Below are positions 7,319 through 16,599 of a stretch of 64,000 nt of DNA, in pieces. The position numbers were made by a program, and so were the translations under genes. The notes beneath the pieces were generated by a model, which saw nothing but the letters and a program-made list of their open reading frames with translations, searched no databases and was not told where the DNA came from. How positions within the stretch are numbered: the first letter of the stretch is position 1; each line of letters starts with the position of its first letter. This DNA is from Verrucomicrobiia bacterium (GTDB lineage Bacteria; Verrucomicrobiota; Verrucomicrobiia; Limisphaerales; DASXHY01), in the NCBI GenBank assembly GCA_035629175.1, contig DASPIL010000031.1, positions 32,243 through 96,242 on the forward strand, read 5' to 3'.

Positions 7319-10300
7319 CTACTTTTTTTCGGCGACGGATGTTTCCAAAGTCCGCTTTGCCTCTTCAGCGAGGTTCGGAGACAAGTTCAGCGCTAATGCC
7401 TTGCGCAATGAATCCTGACACTCGGTGCGCTGCTTCAGGCTGTGTTGCGCCATTCCCAAGTAAAAGAAGACTTCACCGTCCTGGGGGCGTTTTAGCGACG
7501 ATTCCTTCAGCAAAGAGGCGGCCCGGGAATAATCCTTCCGCGCGTAGCTCACGATACCCAGGGTCTTCGCGGCTTCAGGATCGCTCGGAAATGCGGTCCG
7601 TGCCTTCGCAGCAAATTCATTGGCCTTTGCAGAGCCAGGATTCTCGGCCGTATAGAGTTGCGCCAATTCTTTCGTCGCCGGCAGGAATCCAGGATATTGC
7701 TTCAGGATCTGCTCGAAGGTTTGAATTGCCGGAACAGATTCCCCGCGTTCCCGTTGCGCCATTCCCTTCAACGCCATCGCTGCAAGGTGATCGGGCTGAT
7801 CTTTCAAAACTTCGTTAACCCGAGGCAAGGACTGCGTCACGCCGCCTTTTCCGTTCAATGACGCGGTGAGTTCAGCAAATAGCTTCGCTTCGTCCGCGCC
7901 GCTGAATCCCGGATTGGCCTCGAGCGCCTGGCGCATGGTGGTCTCTGCATTCGCAACGCGGCCGACGCTGAGTTGTGCCCATGCGAGGTCATACAGGACC
8001 TGCGAGTCACGCGGGAGTCGCTGCGATGCCTGTTGCAACAGGCTCAAGGCCCACGGATGGTCGCCGGAACGAAAGACTTCGCGTCCCAACGCGGCCGCCA
8101 CTTGTGCATCGCCCGGCGACACTTTGTAGGTCTCCTTCAGGAGGTTCACCGCCTTGTCACGGGAGTCTGGATTCGCGGCATACAGCAACGCGAGCGGCTT
8201 CATGAGGGACGGGTTCCGCGGATTTTTCTGCAAGGCGTCCTCATAAAGAGCCACTGCTTTCGTGGTCGCTCCAGCGTGTTGATACAACTCGCCCAGCTTG
8301 ATCAGCGTGACCAGATCTGACGGTTGTTGGCGAACTCGTTCCTCAAAGGCTGCTATGGTGCTCGCATCGGATTTGCTCGTGTCGAGGTTCAATGCCGCAA
8401 GTCGCTCTTGTGCGTCTTGCCTCCCAGCAAAGTCCTTGTCGAGGGCCAGGGCCCGTTGAAGTACCGTTTTCGCTTGGGTCGGTTGGTTCAGCATGTAATA
8501 GGTCAAACCAAGGTGGTACTGGATTTCCGGATCCTGAACGAGGGCGTCGGCGCTCTGCTGCAGAAATGAAAGTGCACCCGAGAAGTCACCTCGCAGGAAC
8601 AAAACCCACCCGAGCGTATCGGCGACGAAAGGATCTGCCGGAGCGAGGTCGCGCGCACGGCGGGCTGCGGCAATGGCTTTGTCCAACTGTGGCAGTTTCG
8701 AAGAATACAAATGCGCGATATTGTTCAAAGCGGGGCTGAACTTGGGGTTGATTTCGAGCACGCGCTCGTAGGTGGCCACCGCTGCCTGGTAATCACCGGT
8801 ATCCGACTGAATCACGCCCATTTGAAACAAAGCAGCGGCGTCGTTCGGATTTTGCTCAATGCTATTCTGCAGTTGTTTCAGTGCCTTGGCCGATTCCCCG
8901 GAATCGACGTAGAGTTTCGCCAGCAGCAGGTAGGGCGCGGAATATTCGGGCTGAATGGCAATCGCCTGTTGCAAGGCGGCTTCAACTTTGTTGGTTTCAT
9001 TGAGCGCCCAGTGAACGCGTGCTAATAACACGGGGAGGACCGGCGATTTTGGCCACCGCTGCATCTTCTCTTGAATACGCGTGAGCGCCCGGCTGGGTGC
9101 ATTATCGGAAAGATCCAGGTTGACCAATTGTTCGAAGGGTTGAAGGGCTTCCGGAGCCAGTTGAACTGCACGCTCGAATTCGCGGCGGGCGTCGGCAGAT
9201 TTTTTCTGGCTGAGGTAAATGCTCCCGATCAGCATCGGGACCTGGGCATTGTCCGGGAACAGCCGTCGCAGTTGCTCGCCGCGTCGCAGCGCCTGTTCGG
9301 GTTCTCCATTGCGCATGTAGGCGTTGATCAACAGCAAGTGAGCCTCGACAAGCCCGGGCTTCCGTTCCAGCAACCGCGTCAGCGATGTAATGGCCACCGT
9401 GGGATTCTCGCGCCGAATGTCCAGCTGTGCCTGCAGCAAGAGTGCCTCTTCGTTTTCTGGGTCAAGCACCAGGGACTGCGCCAAAGCTTTCGCTGCGGCA
9501 ACATCGTTTCCTTTGAGAAGATAGGCGGCCGCAAGGTAAAAGTGCACCTTCGGCGCCTTGGGAAAGTCTACCGCCATTTTATCGAATGCGGCGATCGCCA
9601 TCTCGGGTTCCTGCTGTGCGAGCTTCAATCGCCCGTCCAGCAGCGCCGCGTTAAAATCCTCCGGAGCGACCGTGCGCGCGCGGGACACGGCACGCGCACA
9701 GTTTGTGAGTTGATTCTGGGAGAGTTCCAGTTCGCCCAATGCGACCCAGGCGGGCAGATAGTCAGGAGTCGCTTCAGTGATCGATGTGAGAATTTGTCGT
9801 CCCTGCTCCACCTGCCCCGCCTTGGCGAGAAGATCGGCATAGCGCACGGGGAAGTTGGCACGCGGCGGAGCTGATTCCGAAGCCCGTTTGAACGCGCTGA
9901 GTGCGTTGGTGACATCCTGATGGGCGAGATGCCAGGATCCCAGGGCCATTTGCGCAGGTCCGAATCTGGGATCCGCCGCCGCCGCGCGGGTCAACGTATG
10001 AGAAACGGATTGTGTGTTTCCCGCCCGGGCCTGAATAACCGCGAGAGCCGTCAGGAGTGGCGCGGTATCACCAGCGGTTTTTCGCGCTTGTTCCAGTGCC
10101 TCCGTGGCTGCTGCCAGGTGATTTGTGGTTCGGACCGCCTCGGCCATCACAATAGCGGCTCCGGCGTTGGTGGGATTCGAACGAAGAAGATTTAACGATC
10201 CGTCGAAAGCAGCATTAGCGTTGCCGACGGCGAGTTGTACCTCCGCTGCCTTCAACTGAATTTCCGGGTCGGCCGGGTGGGTTTCGGCTGCACGTGTGAG

Positions 10301-10558
10301 AAGGGGGTAGGCGCGTGCAATGCGGCCGCTCGAATGATAGATCAAGGCGAGTTGCTTGATGGCATGCGTGTTTTTCCCGTCCAGGCGCAATGCATTGATA
10401 TACTCAATCTCCGCCTCGCTATATTTGCCTGCGCCGAAGTACTGATCCGCCCTTTGCAGATGCCGGTCTCCACGCGCGGCCTTGGAGCACCCGGTGGAAA
10501 CTCCCATGAGCCCGACGATGAGCGGCAACAGCAGGAACCGATGCATGAAGTCAAACAT
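7319..10558 (-). CDS. TPR-repeat lipoprotein, PrsT-like (PEP-CTERM/exosortase system)
   Basis: About 1079 residues from ATG 10558; ATG 10546 (MHRFLLLPL) is an alternative. The signal ends in lipobox GVSTGC (Cys24), predicting a lipid-anchored protein. The body is almost entirely tandem TPR-like helical pairs, many with the canonical G..Y..A...Y..A....P pattern (GDYQAAVATYERVLEINP, GATTKAVALYEDALQKNP), and ends in a charged EKK tail. Length and layout match the TPR lipoproteins (PrsT) encoded with PEP-CTERM/exosortase and exopolysaccharide genes. It is a paralogue of the protein at 1-2670. It is monocistronic, flanked on both sides by repeat arrays; exosortase and beta-barrel genes lie just upstream. 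Confidence 0.9.
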   Translation of the reverse strand: MFDFMHRFLLLPLIVGLMGVSTGCSKAARGDRHLQRADQYFGAGKYSEAEIEYINALRLDGKNTHAIKQLALIYHSSGRIARAYPLLTRAAETHPADPEIQLKAAEVQLAVGNANAAFDGSLNLLRSNPTNAGAAIVMAEAVRTTNHLAAATEALEQARKTAGDTAPLLTALAVIQARAGNTQSVSHTLTRAAAADPRFGPAQMALGSWHLAHQDVTNALSAFKRASESAPPRANFPVRYADLLAKAGQVEQGRQILTSITEATPDYLPAWVALGELELSQNQLTNCARAVSRARTVAPEDFNAALLDGRLKLAQQEPEMAIAAFDKMAVDFPKAPKVHFYLAAAYLLKGNDVAAAKALAQSLVLDPENEEALLLQAQLDIRRENPTVAITSLTRLLERKPGLVEAHLLLINAYMRNGEPEQALRRGEQLRRLFPDNAQVPMLIGSIYLSQKKSADARREFERAVQLAPEALQPFEQLVNLDLSDNAPSRALTRIQEKMQRWPKSPVLPVLLARVHWALNETNKVEAALQQAIAIQPEYSAPYLLLAKLYVDSGESAKALKQLQNSIEQNPNDAAALFQMGVIQSDTGDYQAAVATYERVLEINPKFSPALNNIAHLYSSKLPQLDKAIAAARRARDLAPADPFVADTLGWVLFLRGDFSGALSFLQQSADALVQDPEIQYHLGLTYYMLNQPTQAKTVLQRALALDKDFAGRQDAQERLAALNLDTSKSDASTIAAFEERVRQQPSDLVTLIKLGELYQHAGATTKAVALYEDALQKNPRNPSLMKPLALLYAANPDSRDKAVNLLKETYKVSPGDAQVAAALGREVFRSGDHPWALSLLQQASQRLPRDSQVLYDLAWAQLSVGRVANAETTMRQALEANPGFSGADEAKLFAELTASLNGKGGVTQSLPRVNEVLKDQPDHLAAMALKGMAQRERGESVPAIQTFEQILKQYPGFLPATKELAQLYTAENPGSAKANEFAAKARTAFPSDPEAAKTLGIVSYARKDYSRAASLLKESSLKRPQDGEVFFYLGMAQHSLKQRTECQDSLRKALALNLSPNLAEEAKRTLETSVAEKK

Positions 10559-10580
10559 AGGTGGTTGATGAGTTGTCGCG

Positions 10581-10608
10581 AGTATAAGGTGCCGCGAGGC
10601 GTCCACAA
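10581..10608 (-). promoter_or_regulatory. Possible sigma-70 promoter of the TPR lipoprotein gene
   Basis: On the minus strand TTGTGG (10603-10608), 16 bases, TATACT (10581-10586), ending 22 bases before the ATG at 10558. A good -10, weak -35; read by eye only. Confidence 0.35.
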
Positions 10609-10637
10609 GCGCCTTTCTTTGGGCATCAGTCGTCGCG

Positions 10638-10718
10638 GAGGAAAGGACTGAAGGACGAAAGGACCAAGGGACTAAAGGACTAAGGGACTAAAGGACTAAG
10701 GGACTAAAGACTGGGGAC
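10638..10718 (+). repeat. 8-bp tandem array, GGAC family
   Basis: About nine units in register, alternating TAAGGGAC and TAAAGGAC with GAAGGAC and CAAGGGAC variants at the left. Regular alternation of GGGAC and AGGAC suggests a 16-bp duplication step. Confidence 0.9.
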
Positions 10719-10727
10719 AGAGGGGGC

Positions 10728-11182
10728 CAAAAGCTGAAACGCTCAAATGCTAAAAGCTGAAACTCCAAAGGATCAACATTCAACATCCCCTTGCCTGCGA
10801 CGTGAGGAGCGGGAGGGGGGCTGGGGGAGCGGGTGGTTTGGTCTGGTCCCTCCTTCGACCTTTGAAACTGAGAAAGAGTGCCTCCTCTCCTCGGCCCTCT
10901 CGTCCACTCCGAGTGGATCCGAGTGGAAGAGAGGGGGGTGACGGGAAACTGCACGGACAGGGCCAAAAGCTAAAATGCTAAAAGCTGAAACTCCGAAGGA
11001 TCAACATTCAACCTCCCCTCGCCTGCGACGTGAGGAGCGGGAGAGGGGCTGGGGAAGAGGGTGTTTTGATCCGTTCCCTCCTTCGACCTTTGAAGCTGAG
11101 AAAGGGCGCCTCCTCTCCCCGGCCCTCTCCTCCACTCCCGAGTGGAAGAGAGGGGGTGTGACGGGAAACCGCACGGACAGGG
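10728..11182 (+). repeat. Two ~228-bp direct repeats of a composite REP-like block
   Basis: Copy 1 (about 10728-10961) and copy 2 (about 10963-11181) line up throughout with a 228-bp offset (GGATCAACATTCAAC at 10770 and 10998). Each begins with a GCTGAAA-family run, then a GC-rich inverted segment (GAGGAGCGGGAG... CTCCTCTCC...GGCCCTCTC) with a short CTCCGAGTGGA palindrome, and ends GACGGGAAACYGCACGGACAGG. No coding content. Confidence 0.85.
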
Positions 11183-11183
11183 G

Positions 11184-11463
11184 CCGAAAGCTGAAGAGCT
11201 GAAAGAGCAGGGACTAAAGGACGACGGACTACGGGACGACGGAGGACTGAGGACTGACGACGGAGGACTGAGGACTGAGGACTGAGGACGGCCAAATGCT
11301 GAAAAGCTAAAAGGCTAAAAAGCTGAAATCTCCGACTCAACAGGGCCACGACGGATCTTTCCACCTTCTATCCTCTGTTCTCTAATCTCTAATCTCTATC
11401 GTCCGGCTCCGATTCCTCCATCATCTGACATCCATTATCGACAGGCAGTCCCCTTTCAGCGTT
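11184..11463. repeat. Repeat-filled gap: GCTGAAA and GGAC arrays
   Basis: GCTGAAA-family runs at 11184-11208 and 11292-11329 enclose a GGAC array at 11209-11290 (GGACTAAAGGACGACGGACTACGGGAC then GGACTGAGGACTGA...). 11340-11450 is a T/C-rich stretch (CTCTAATCTCTAATCTCTATC) with no gene seen. Confidence 0.75.
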
Positions 11464-11489
11464 TCAGCTTTTTAGCGTTTCAGCGTTTG
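11454..11489 (-). repeat. GCTGAAA array forming the end of the exosortase gene
   Basis: On the minus strand CCAAACGCTGAAACGC followed by TAAAAAGCTGAAACGCTG. The array runs through the last codons and the TGA stop of the exosortase gene, encoding its final residues AETLKS. Confidence 0.85.
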
Positions 11490-12429
11490 GCCTGAGCCCG
11501 CGCCTCTCCCAGCGCCGGAGGAGCCAGAGGATCAGAAAGAACGGAATGAGCGACAGCGCGAAGAAAACGGGTCCGCCTCGCCTGTGCAGCGCCGAGTGTA
11601 TGAAGTTGGGATCTACATGCACGCAGAGCATCGCCAGTACAAAGATGCGGAATGCGTTCCTGACAATGCCCAACCCGAGGACCAGGGCTCCGAAGAACAA
11701 CTTGCTCGACGTCCGCCGGAGGAAGAAATATCCGGCAAGCAAACCTGTCATGAACAGCACCAGGCTCGATCGGATGCCACTGCATTCGGGCGCCACCTGA
11801 AGGCTAATGTTCGGAAGCGTGAACAGAGTTCCATCGCGCAGGATGGGCGTTCCGGAGAGTTGAATGAACCAGTGTGACACGTCCGCGGAACCGTGCTGGA
11901 GTGCTGCTTCCAACCAATGTTCCACCGCCTGAGGAAAGGGAACCATGAAAATCATGAACACAAGCGGGAACATCATTTTTTGGCAGAATCCCCGCCCCAG
12001 GCTGTATAAGCATGCACTCCAAACCAGGCAAACGAAGCTCAACGTCAGCCACGCAATTCGATCCTGCGTCGGTGCGTTCCAACCGGTTTTCAGCCGGACA
12101 AAATAAGCGATGAGCACAGTGACCGCGGCCACGCATGGAATCAAAAACATCCGATCGCCGCTATGCAGCGCGGGCCAACAATCCCGGCTGGTGCGAATCA
12201 GATACACCGTGATCGCAGGCACCAGAAGCACGTGGGAAAAGAGGTCTTTTCCGAACGAGAACCTAGCCAGCTCATAAAGAGGCAGAATATACGCAACGAC
12301 GAGAACACAGATTATACCTGCCAGGAGTTTCCAAGGGTCGGAACCCCAAGTTGAGACTGGCAGTGGAACTGCGCGAGGGGTGGCGTCGTTTCCAGAACGT
12401 CGCGTTAAATTGGCCATAAATGGACGCAT
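11464..12429 (-). CDS. Exosortase (XrtC-like; VPDSG/PEP-CTERM-processing membrane protease/transpeptidase)
   Basis: 321 residues with about eight hydrophobic segments, the usual exosortase topology. The proposed catalytic triad is present: Cys216 in APECSGIRSS, Arg257 in RNAFRI, His282 in HRRGG. Exosortases cleave C-terminal sorting tails after transport and probably pass the protein to a surface acceptor. The nearby VPDxG-tailed proteins point to the exosortase C type, an assignment from context, not from alignment. It follows the beta-barrel gene at 12445 by 15 bases, so they are co-transcribed. ATG 12429 or the ATG four codons later may be the start. The last six residues come from a repeat array. 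Confidence 0.9.
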   Translation of the reverse strand: MRPFMANLTRRSGNDATPRAVPLPVSTWGSDPWKLLAGIICVLVVAYILPLYELARFSFGKDLFSHVLLVPAITVYLIRTSRDCWPALHSGDRMFLIPCVAAVTVLIAYFVRLKTGWNAPTQDRIAWLTLSFVCLVWSACLYSLGRGFCQKMMFPLVFMIFMVPFPQAVEHWLEAALQHGSADVSHWFIQLSGTPILRDGTLFTLPNISLQVAPECSGIRSSLVLFMTGLLAGYFFLRRTSSKLFFGALVLGLGIVRNAFRIFVLAMLCVHVDPNFIHSALHRRGGPVFFALSLIPFFLILWLLRRWERRGLRPNAETLKS

Positions 12430-12444
12430 TGCTTCACAGGTGAG

Positions 12445-13812
12445 TCAGTAACCAAAGGAGAACGAAAACCCTGTCTGGTTGCTGGCGTAATCGAAACCCG
12501 AGGAGTTGGAAAGGTTTTCGCTGCGAGCGTAGAAAACTGAAAAACTTCCCCGGCGATAGACCGCGGTGCTCAACGAGGCACGATACGCGAGATTCTCGTC
12601 TTTTCGCGACGTTGACACGGCCGACGTGGTCGCCTCGTAGTCCGTGGTTGTGTAGCTGGCGCTCATGTTCAAAGCCAGGCGATTGAAGATTTGTTGCGTA
12701 AACGTCGCCGTGACCGACGTGTTTTCTGTCACTTGATTCCGAAAAAACGAAGTGCTGATATTCCGACTTGCCGCCAGGCCCAATGTCGTTCGTTCTGTCG
12801 CAGCATACGACACCGACAAACCAAACAAGGGGTTGATCAGACTTCCTTTGTCGGTATCGAGGAACTGCCGGATTTCAACTCCGGCGTTCAGCGAAGCGGA
12901 TAGTTTCTGCGAAAGTCCAAAAGTGATTCTTCCTTGCAGTTGTTCATGAGTCATGTCAGTGCCGGAACTTACGTCGACGTACCCGGCGCCCACGCCTCCG
13001 GCCAGCGAAATTCGAGGAGCGAGATGGTAATTCAACCAATTCATCGTCGACCAGGAGCGGCTCCCTCCCTGCGCATCCTCGTAGCCGCTTTGATCGGCGA
13101 TGCTTTGAGAAACCTGAAGCTGCAGCGACCAGTCGCGACCTATGGCACGCGCCGCTGAGAGCGAAGTGGAGATATGTTTTTGATCGGTCTGTGTGGCTGT
13201 TTCACTGCGAGACTCGGAACTCATGGAAAAGTTCTGGCCCAAAGAAAAACTCCAGATGTCAAATTGAGCATTGCCGGACAATGACGCTGTATGTTGCAGC
13301 CGATCATCCAGTTCCTCGTTCGAGTAAAAGACCAATGAAGGGGTATAGCTTGCAACCCATCGTCTTCCGATGTTGATGCTGATGCTCGGGGTGACAGACT
13401 GAACAATGGAATCCTCTTGTCGCCCTCCGCGGATCGGCATTCCCGTGCTGTGCGTGAAAGTGTAGGAAACAGACGGGTGCAAGGTGAACGGGCCCCAGAC
13501 CAGCGGATTAAAATTGCGCGGTGTACTCGCCGAAGATTCCATCGCGTCGTCAGGGTCAGCGCCCGGTTCGCGGTCTTCTTCGGGTGCGGGGTCGAAGTTG
13601 ACTGAAATTGGCGCGTTGACCACGGGTGGCGGAGCCACGAGCACTGGTTGAGCGAGAGCCCGGGGTAAAGCGAGGATGGTGTAAACCAGGGCTAGCCAGG
13701 CGGGATAGCGCGGACCTGGCGCCGATCGTCGAACCTTTCGTCGCAAATTCTGAGAAACCGAAACGCGGATCCGCTGATGGGAGGGAAACGTGCGCGAGTG
13801 GGGAAGGTTCAT
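12445..13812 (-). CDS. Outer-membrane beta-barrel protein of exopolysaccharide/exosortase locus
   Basis: 455 residues. A basic N-terminus, hydrophobic signal (about 38-54, LALVYTILALPRALAQ), a Pro/acidic linker (to about 95), then alternating-residue amphipathic strands to a terminal aromatic motif (GFSFSFGY) typical of beta-barrel assembly signals. It resembles the surface beta-barrel proteins found in PEP-CTERM/EPS loci. The true start may be downstream of residue 1 because the first ~37 residues are unusually basic for a signal peptide. It is the first gene of a two-gene unit with the exosortase; a role as outer-membrane pore or anchor is inference. Confidence 0.75.
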   Translation of the reverse strand: MNLPHSRTFPSHQRIRVSVSQNLRRKVRRSAPGPRYPAWLALVYTILALPRALAQPVLVAPPPVVNAPISVNFDPAPEEDREPGADPDDAMESSASTPRNFNPLVWGPFTLHPSVSYTFTHSTGMPIRGGRQEDSIVQSVTPSISINIGRRWVASYTPSLVFYSNEELDDRLQHTASLSGNAQFDIWSFSLGQNFSMSSESRSETATQTDQKHISTSLSAARAIGRDWSLQLQVSQSIADQSGYEDAQGGSRSWSTMNWLNYHLAPRISLAGGVGAGYVDVSSGTDMTHEQLQGRITFGLSQKLSASLNAGVEIRQFLDTDKGSLINPLFGLSVSYAATERTTLGLAASRNISTSFFRNQVTENTSVTATFTQQIFNRLALNMSASYTTTDYEATTSAVSTSRKDENLAYRASLSTAVYRRGSFSVFYARSENLSNSSGFDYASNQTGFSFSFGY

Positions 13813-13825
13813 GAGGAGGAAAATG

Positions 13826-13937
13826 GTGAAACGCGGAAACGCTGAAAAGCTAAAACTCTGGACTGCAGGTTATGGTGCCTCGAGTTCTCCCTCGCGTGCA
13901 GCTCTCAGCATTTTAGATTTTAGCGTTTAGATTTTTT
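13826..13937. repeat. Two opposed GCTGAAA-family runs
   Basis: Plus-oriented run at 13826-13857 (GAAACGCTGAAAAGCTAAAAC) and minus-oriented run at 13905-13937 (on the minus strand AAACGCTAAAATCTAAAATGC). They can pair as an imperfect inverted repeat between the UDP-sugar dehydrogenase stop and the beta-barrel start. Confidence 0.7.
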
Positions 13938-13942
13938 CACCG

Positions 13943-15226
13943 TTACGCCTTCCAGACGCGCGCCTTGCCCGTGATCCCCGCCATGGCGTTGCGTGTATCG
14001 ACAATGCACGTCGACCAGTCCGACAGTTCCTGGTAGTTCACGTTGGTGTGCTTGGTGGAGATCAGGACGAGGTCATAGTTTTCAATCGTTTTCTGATCCC
14101 AGCCAATGGACTTGGTTCCAGTCCAATGTGCATGCTCGCGCGTTGGACGGATGACGGGAACATACGGATCGTAATAGTCGATCGTAGCGCCGCGCTGTTT
14201 GAGCATTTCCATGAGCACATAACTGGGCGACTCGCGTTCATCATCGACATCGGCCTTGTAGGCGAGCCCGATTACCAGGATTCGGCTGCCGTTAACTGGT
14301 TTCCTGGCTTCGTTCAACGCCTCGGCAACACGATGGACAACGTATTCCGGCATCGCCGAATTGATCTCCCCCGCGAGCTCGATGAAACGTGTGTTTTGCC
14401 CGTATTCGCGCGCTTTCCAGGCCAGGTAGAACGGATCGATTGGAATGCAATGTCCGCCGAGACCGGGACCGGGATAAAACGGCATGAAGCCGAAGGGCTT
14501 GGTTTTCGCTGCGTTGATGACGTCCCAGATATCGATGCCCATCGCGGTGTAGACAACCTTCAATTCATTCACCAGCGCGATGTTTACCCCTCGAAAAATA
14601 TTCTCCAGCAACTTGGTCGCTTCGGCCACCCGGCAGGAAGAAACCGGAACGAGAGTCTTGATCGCCTTGGAATAGAGTTCCCTGGTTTTTTCAAGACAGG
14701 CGGGTGTGTAGCCGCCGATCACTTTGGGAATGTCCGCCACTTTGCTTTCGAAATTACCGGGGTCCTCGCGTTCCGGAGAAAATGCCAGATGGAAATCCAC
14801 GCCAGCCTTAAGCTTCGAGGTCTTCTCAAGGACATTCCGAAGGTCTTCGTCGGTAGTGCCCGGGTAGGTTGTGGATTCGAGCACCACTAGACTGCCTTGC
14901 CTCAAATGCGGGGCGATCGTCCGTCCTGTCTCAAGGACATATGAAATGTCGGGCTCGCGATTCTTGTTCAGCGGGGTCGGAACGCAGATGATCACAGCAT
15001 CCACTTCGCGGACGCGGTGGAAATCAGTCGTCGCAGAGAAACGGTTCGCCCGGATGCACTCGTCAATGTGAGACGTGGCAATGTGCTGGATGTAGCTTTC
15101 CGCACGGTTCAGGGAATCGACTTTGGCGCGGTCGATATCGAAGCCAAGCACGGAAACCCCGGATCGCGCAAATTGCAACGATAGGGGCAAGCCAACAAAA
15201 CCCAGTCCGACGACTCCAACATTCAT
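13943..15226 (-). CDS. Nucleotide-sugar dehydrogenase, UDP-GlcNAc/ManNAc 6-dehydrogenase type (WbpA/WecC-like)
   Basis: 427 residues. N-terminal Rossmann motif GLGFVG (7-12), the middle dimer domain, and the active-site Cys260 in GGHCIPIDP; the FYLAWKAREYG continuation is typical of the N-acetyl-hexosamine subgroup (WbpA, VipA, WecC) rather than UDP-glucose dehydrogenase. It makes UDP-HexNAc uronate using NAD+ for polymer synthesis. Last gene of the long minus-strand glycan run; the pyruvyltransferase-like gene upstream ends 15 bases before its start. A second, UDP-glucose-type enzyme is at 39872. Exact substrate cannot be read from the sequence. Confidence 0.9.
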   Translation of the reverse strand: MNVGVVGLGFVGLPLSLQFARSGVSVLGFDIDRAKVDSLNRAESYIQHIATSHIDECIRANRFSATTDFHRVREVDAVIICVPTPLNKNREPDISYVLETGRTIAPHLRQGSLVVLESTTYPGTTDEDLRNVLEKTSKLKAGVDFHLAFSPEREDPGNFESKVADIPKVIGGYTPACLEKTRELYSKAIKTLVPVSSCRVAEATKLLENIFRGVNIALVNELKVVYTAMGIDIWDVINAAKTKPFGFMPFYPGPGLGGHCIPIDPFYLAWKAREYGQNTRFIELAGEINSAMPEYVVHRVAEALNEARKPVNGSRILVIGLAYKADVDDERESPSYVLMEMLKQRGATIDYYDPYVPVIRPTREHAHWTGTKSIGWDQKTIENYDLVLISTKHTNVNYQELSDWSTCIVDTRNAMAGITGKARVWKA

Positions 15227-15241
15227 GCGTTGCGAAAACGA

Positions 15242-16570
15242 TCAGCCCCCGGAAGCGGCCGATGCAGAACGGAGTTGAGGCTCCGCTAATTCCGAACTCG
15301 GCAGGCGACCACTTGCAAGATCCGCAAACAAGGTGTTCAGACGCTGGCGCGCTTGATCGGAATTGAGCGCAAGTTTTGGGCGAACACCCTCGCGCGAGCG
15401 ATAAAGTTCCAGCACGCGCGCCAATGCCTCGTCCGTGGTCAGGCTCCGCGCATCCGCCACCCATTCAGCCATCCCAACGCTTTCGAAAACGCCGCGGAAC
15501 TTCATGCTGTACGCAACGCCCACGCAAGGGATCCCCTGCGAGAGTGCGGCGATGCACGAATGCATTCGCGAGCCGACGAAGAAATCACACAAACCGATGA
15601 CGCCCTTGATATGATGCGCGTCGTATTCCGCAGTGACGATCCGCACGCGGTTTCTGACCCCTTCCGGCAGGGCATCGCGCACCTGGAAGCACGCATCGTT
15701 GTCGCTCTCCACGTTTCCTTTGGGTGCATACGTGTGCGGCACCAGCCAGATTTCCCCGGGCTGTTCCTTAGCCAGAGCCAACAACAGTTCCTTGAGAAAC
15801 CGGGGATAGTTCATCTTCAGGCCAAACATGTTTTGGCGGTTGTATCCACCGTTGAACATCAAACCGTTCACGTTCACGCCGACAATGGGACTTGAACGCG
15901 CAACGGACGATGGTGGAGAAGGGGGATCCAGTTGAATGTTCTCAGGCACCACGGGTTCCAGAGAAAACGCAACATCAGGCGAGAGGAGAACCGTTTTGCA
16001 ATTGCCGACAAGCCCTTGCGCGACGCGTTTGCTTTCCAAGTCCCGCGCAATGATCACGGAAGAGCGAAGAAGAAGAAACCGCGCGAGAACGCGGGCGACG
16101 CGACTTTTGTACGGGCCGTAGGTTTGCGGAAATTGGATGATTTCCCCACGGACCAGGATGACCACCCACTGCATGACGAATCCCCACAGGAACCGTTGCA
16201 AACCGTAGATATCACTGAAGCTATCGCCACCGCGAATGTCACCGACCAATCTCGCGGTCACAGCAATGTGGATCCATGGATTGGCGTCCTGCAGACGCTT
16301 TCGTAATCGTTGGATTGGAACAAACCGGTAAATGAGCGCCATCACGAGAATCCACAGCAGGTGCTCCTTTCGTGCCCTTGGCGACAGGCGGCAATTGGCG
16401 ACCGCTACTTGTTGTGTCTCGCCGTCGACCCGGAAAGTCGCTGGCAGGTTATCCTTATGGCCCAGCAGCAGCACCAGATTGCGGGATTGGAATGCCCGGG
16501 CACATAAACTCATTGTCGACGCTCCGAGCGCCAGCACCCCGCAGTTGCGCGAGCTGATTGGAGTGCCCAT
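15242..16570 (-). CDS. Polysaccharide pyruvyltransferase family protein
   Basis: About 442 residues from ATG 16570, 29 bases after the stop of the upstream iron-sulfur gene; the frame stays open far into that gene, but those residues are not protein-like. The N-terminus (GTPISSRNCGVLALGASTM) and the C-terminal GLCDFFVGSRMHSCIAALSQGIPCVGVAYS segment match the PS_pyruv_trans family (WcaK/CsaB), which transfers pyruvate from PEP as a ketal to a sugar. The R-M-H motif in the C-domain is present. It sits directly after an F420-dehydrogenase-beta-like gene, a pairing often seen in polysaccharide loci. Confidence 0.85.
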   Translation of the reverse strand: MGTPISSRNCGVLALGASTMSLCARAFQSRNLVLLLGHKDNLPATFRVDGETQQVAVANCRLSPRARKEHLLWILVMALIYRFVPIQRLRKRLQDANPWIHIAVTARLVGDIRGGDSFSDIYGLQRFLWGFVMQWVVILVRGEIIQFPQTYGPYKSRVARVLARFLLLRSSVIIARDLESKRVAQGLVGNCKTVLLSPDVAFSLEPVVPENIQLDPPSPPSSVARSSPIVGVNVNGLMFNGGYNRQNMFGLKMNYPRFLKELLLALAKEQPGEIWLVPHTYAPKGNVESDNDACFQVRDALPEGVRNRVRIVTAEYDAHHIKGVIGLCDFFVGSRMHSCIAALSQGIPCVGVAYSMKFRGVFESVGMAEWVADARSLTTDEALARVLELYRSREGVRPKLALNSDQARQRLNTLFADLASGRLPSSELAEPQLRSASAASGG

Positions 16571-16599
16571 CACCGCGATGAATGGGTCCGATTTGGTTC

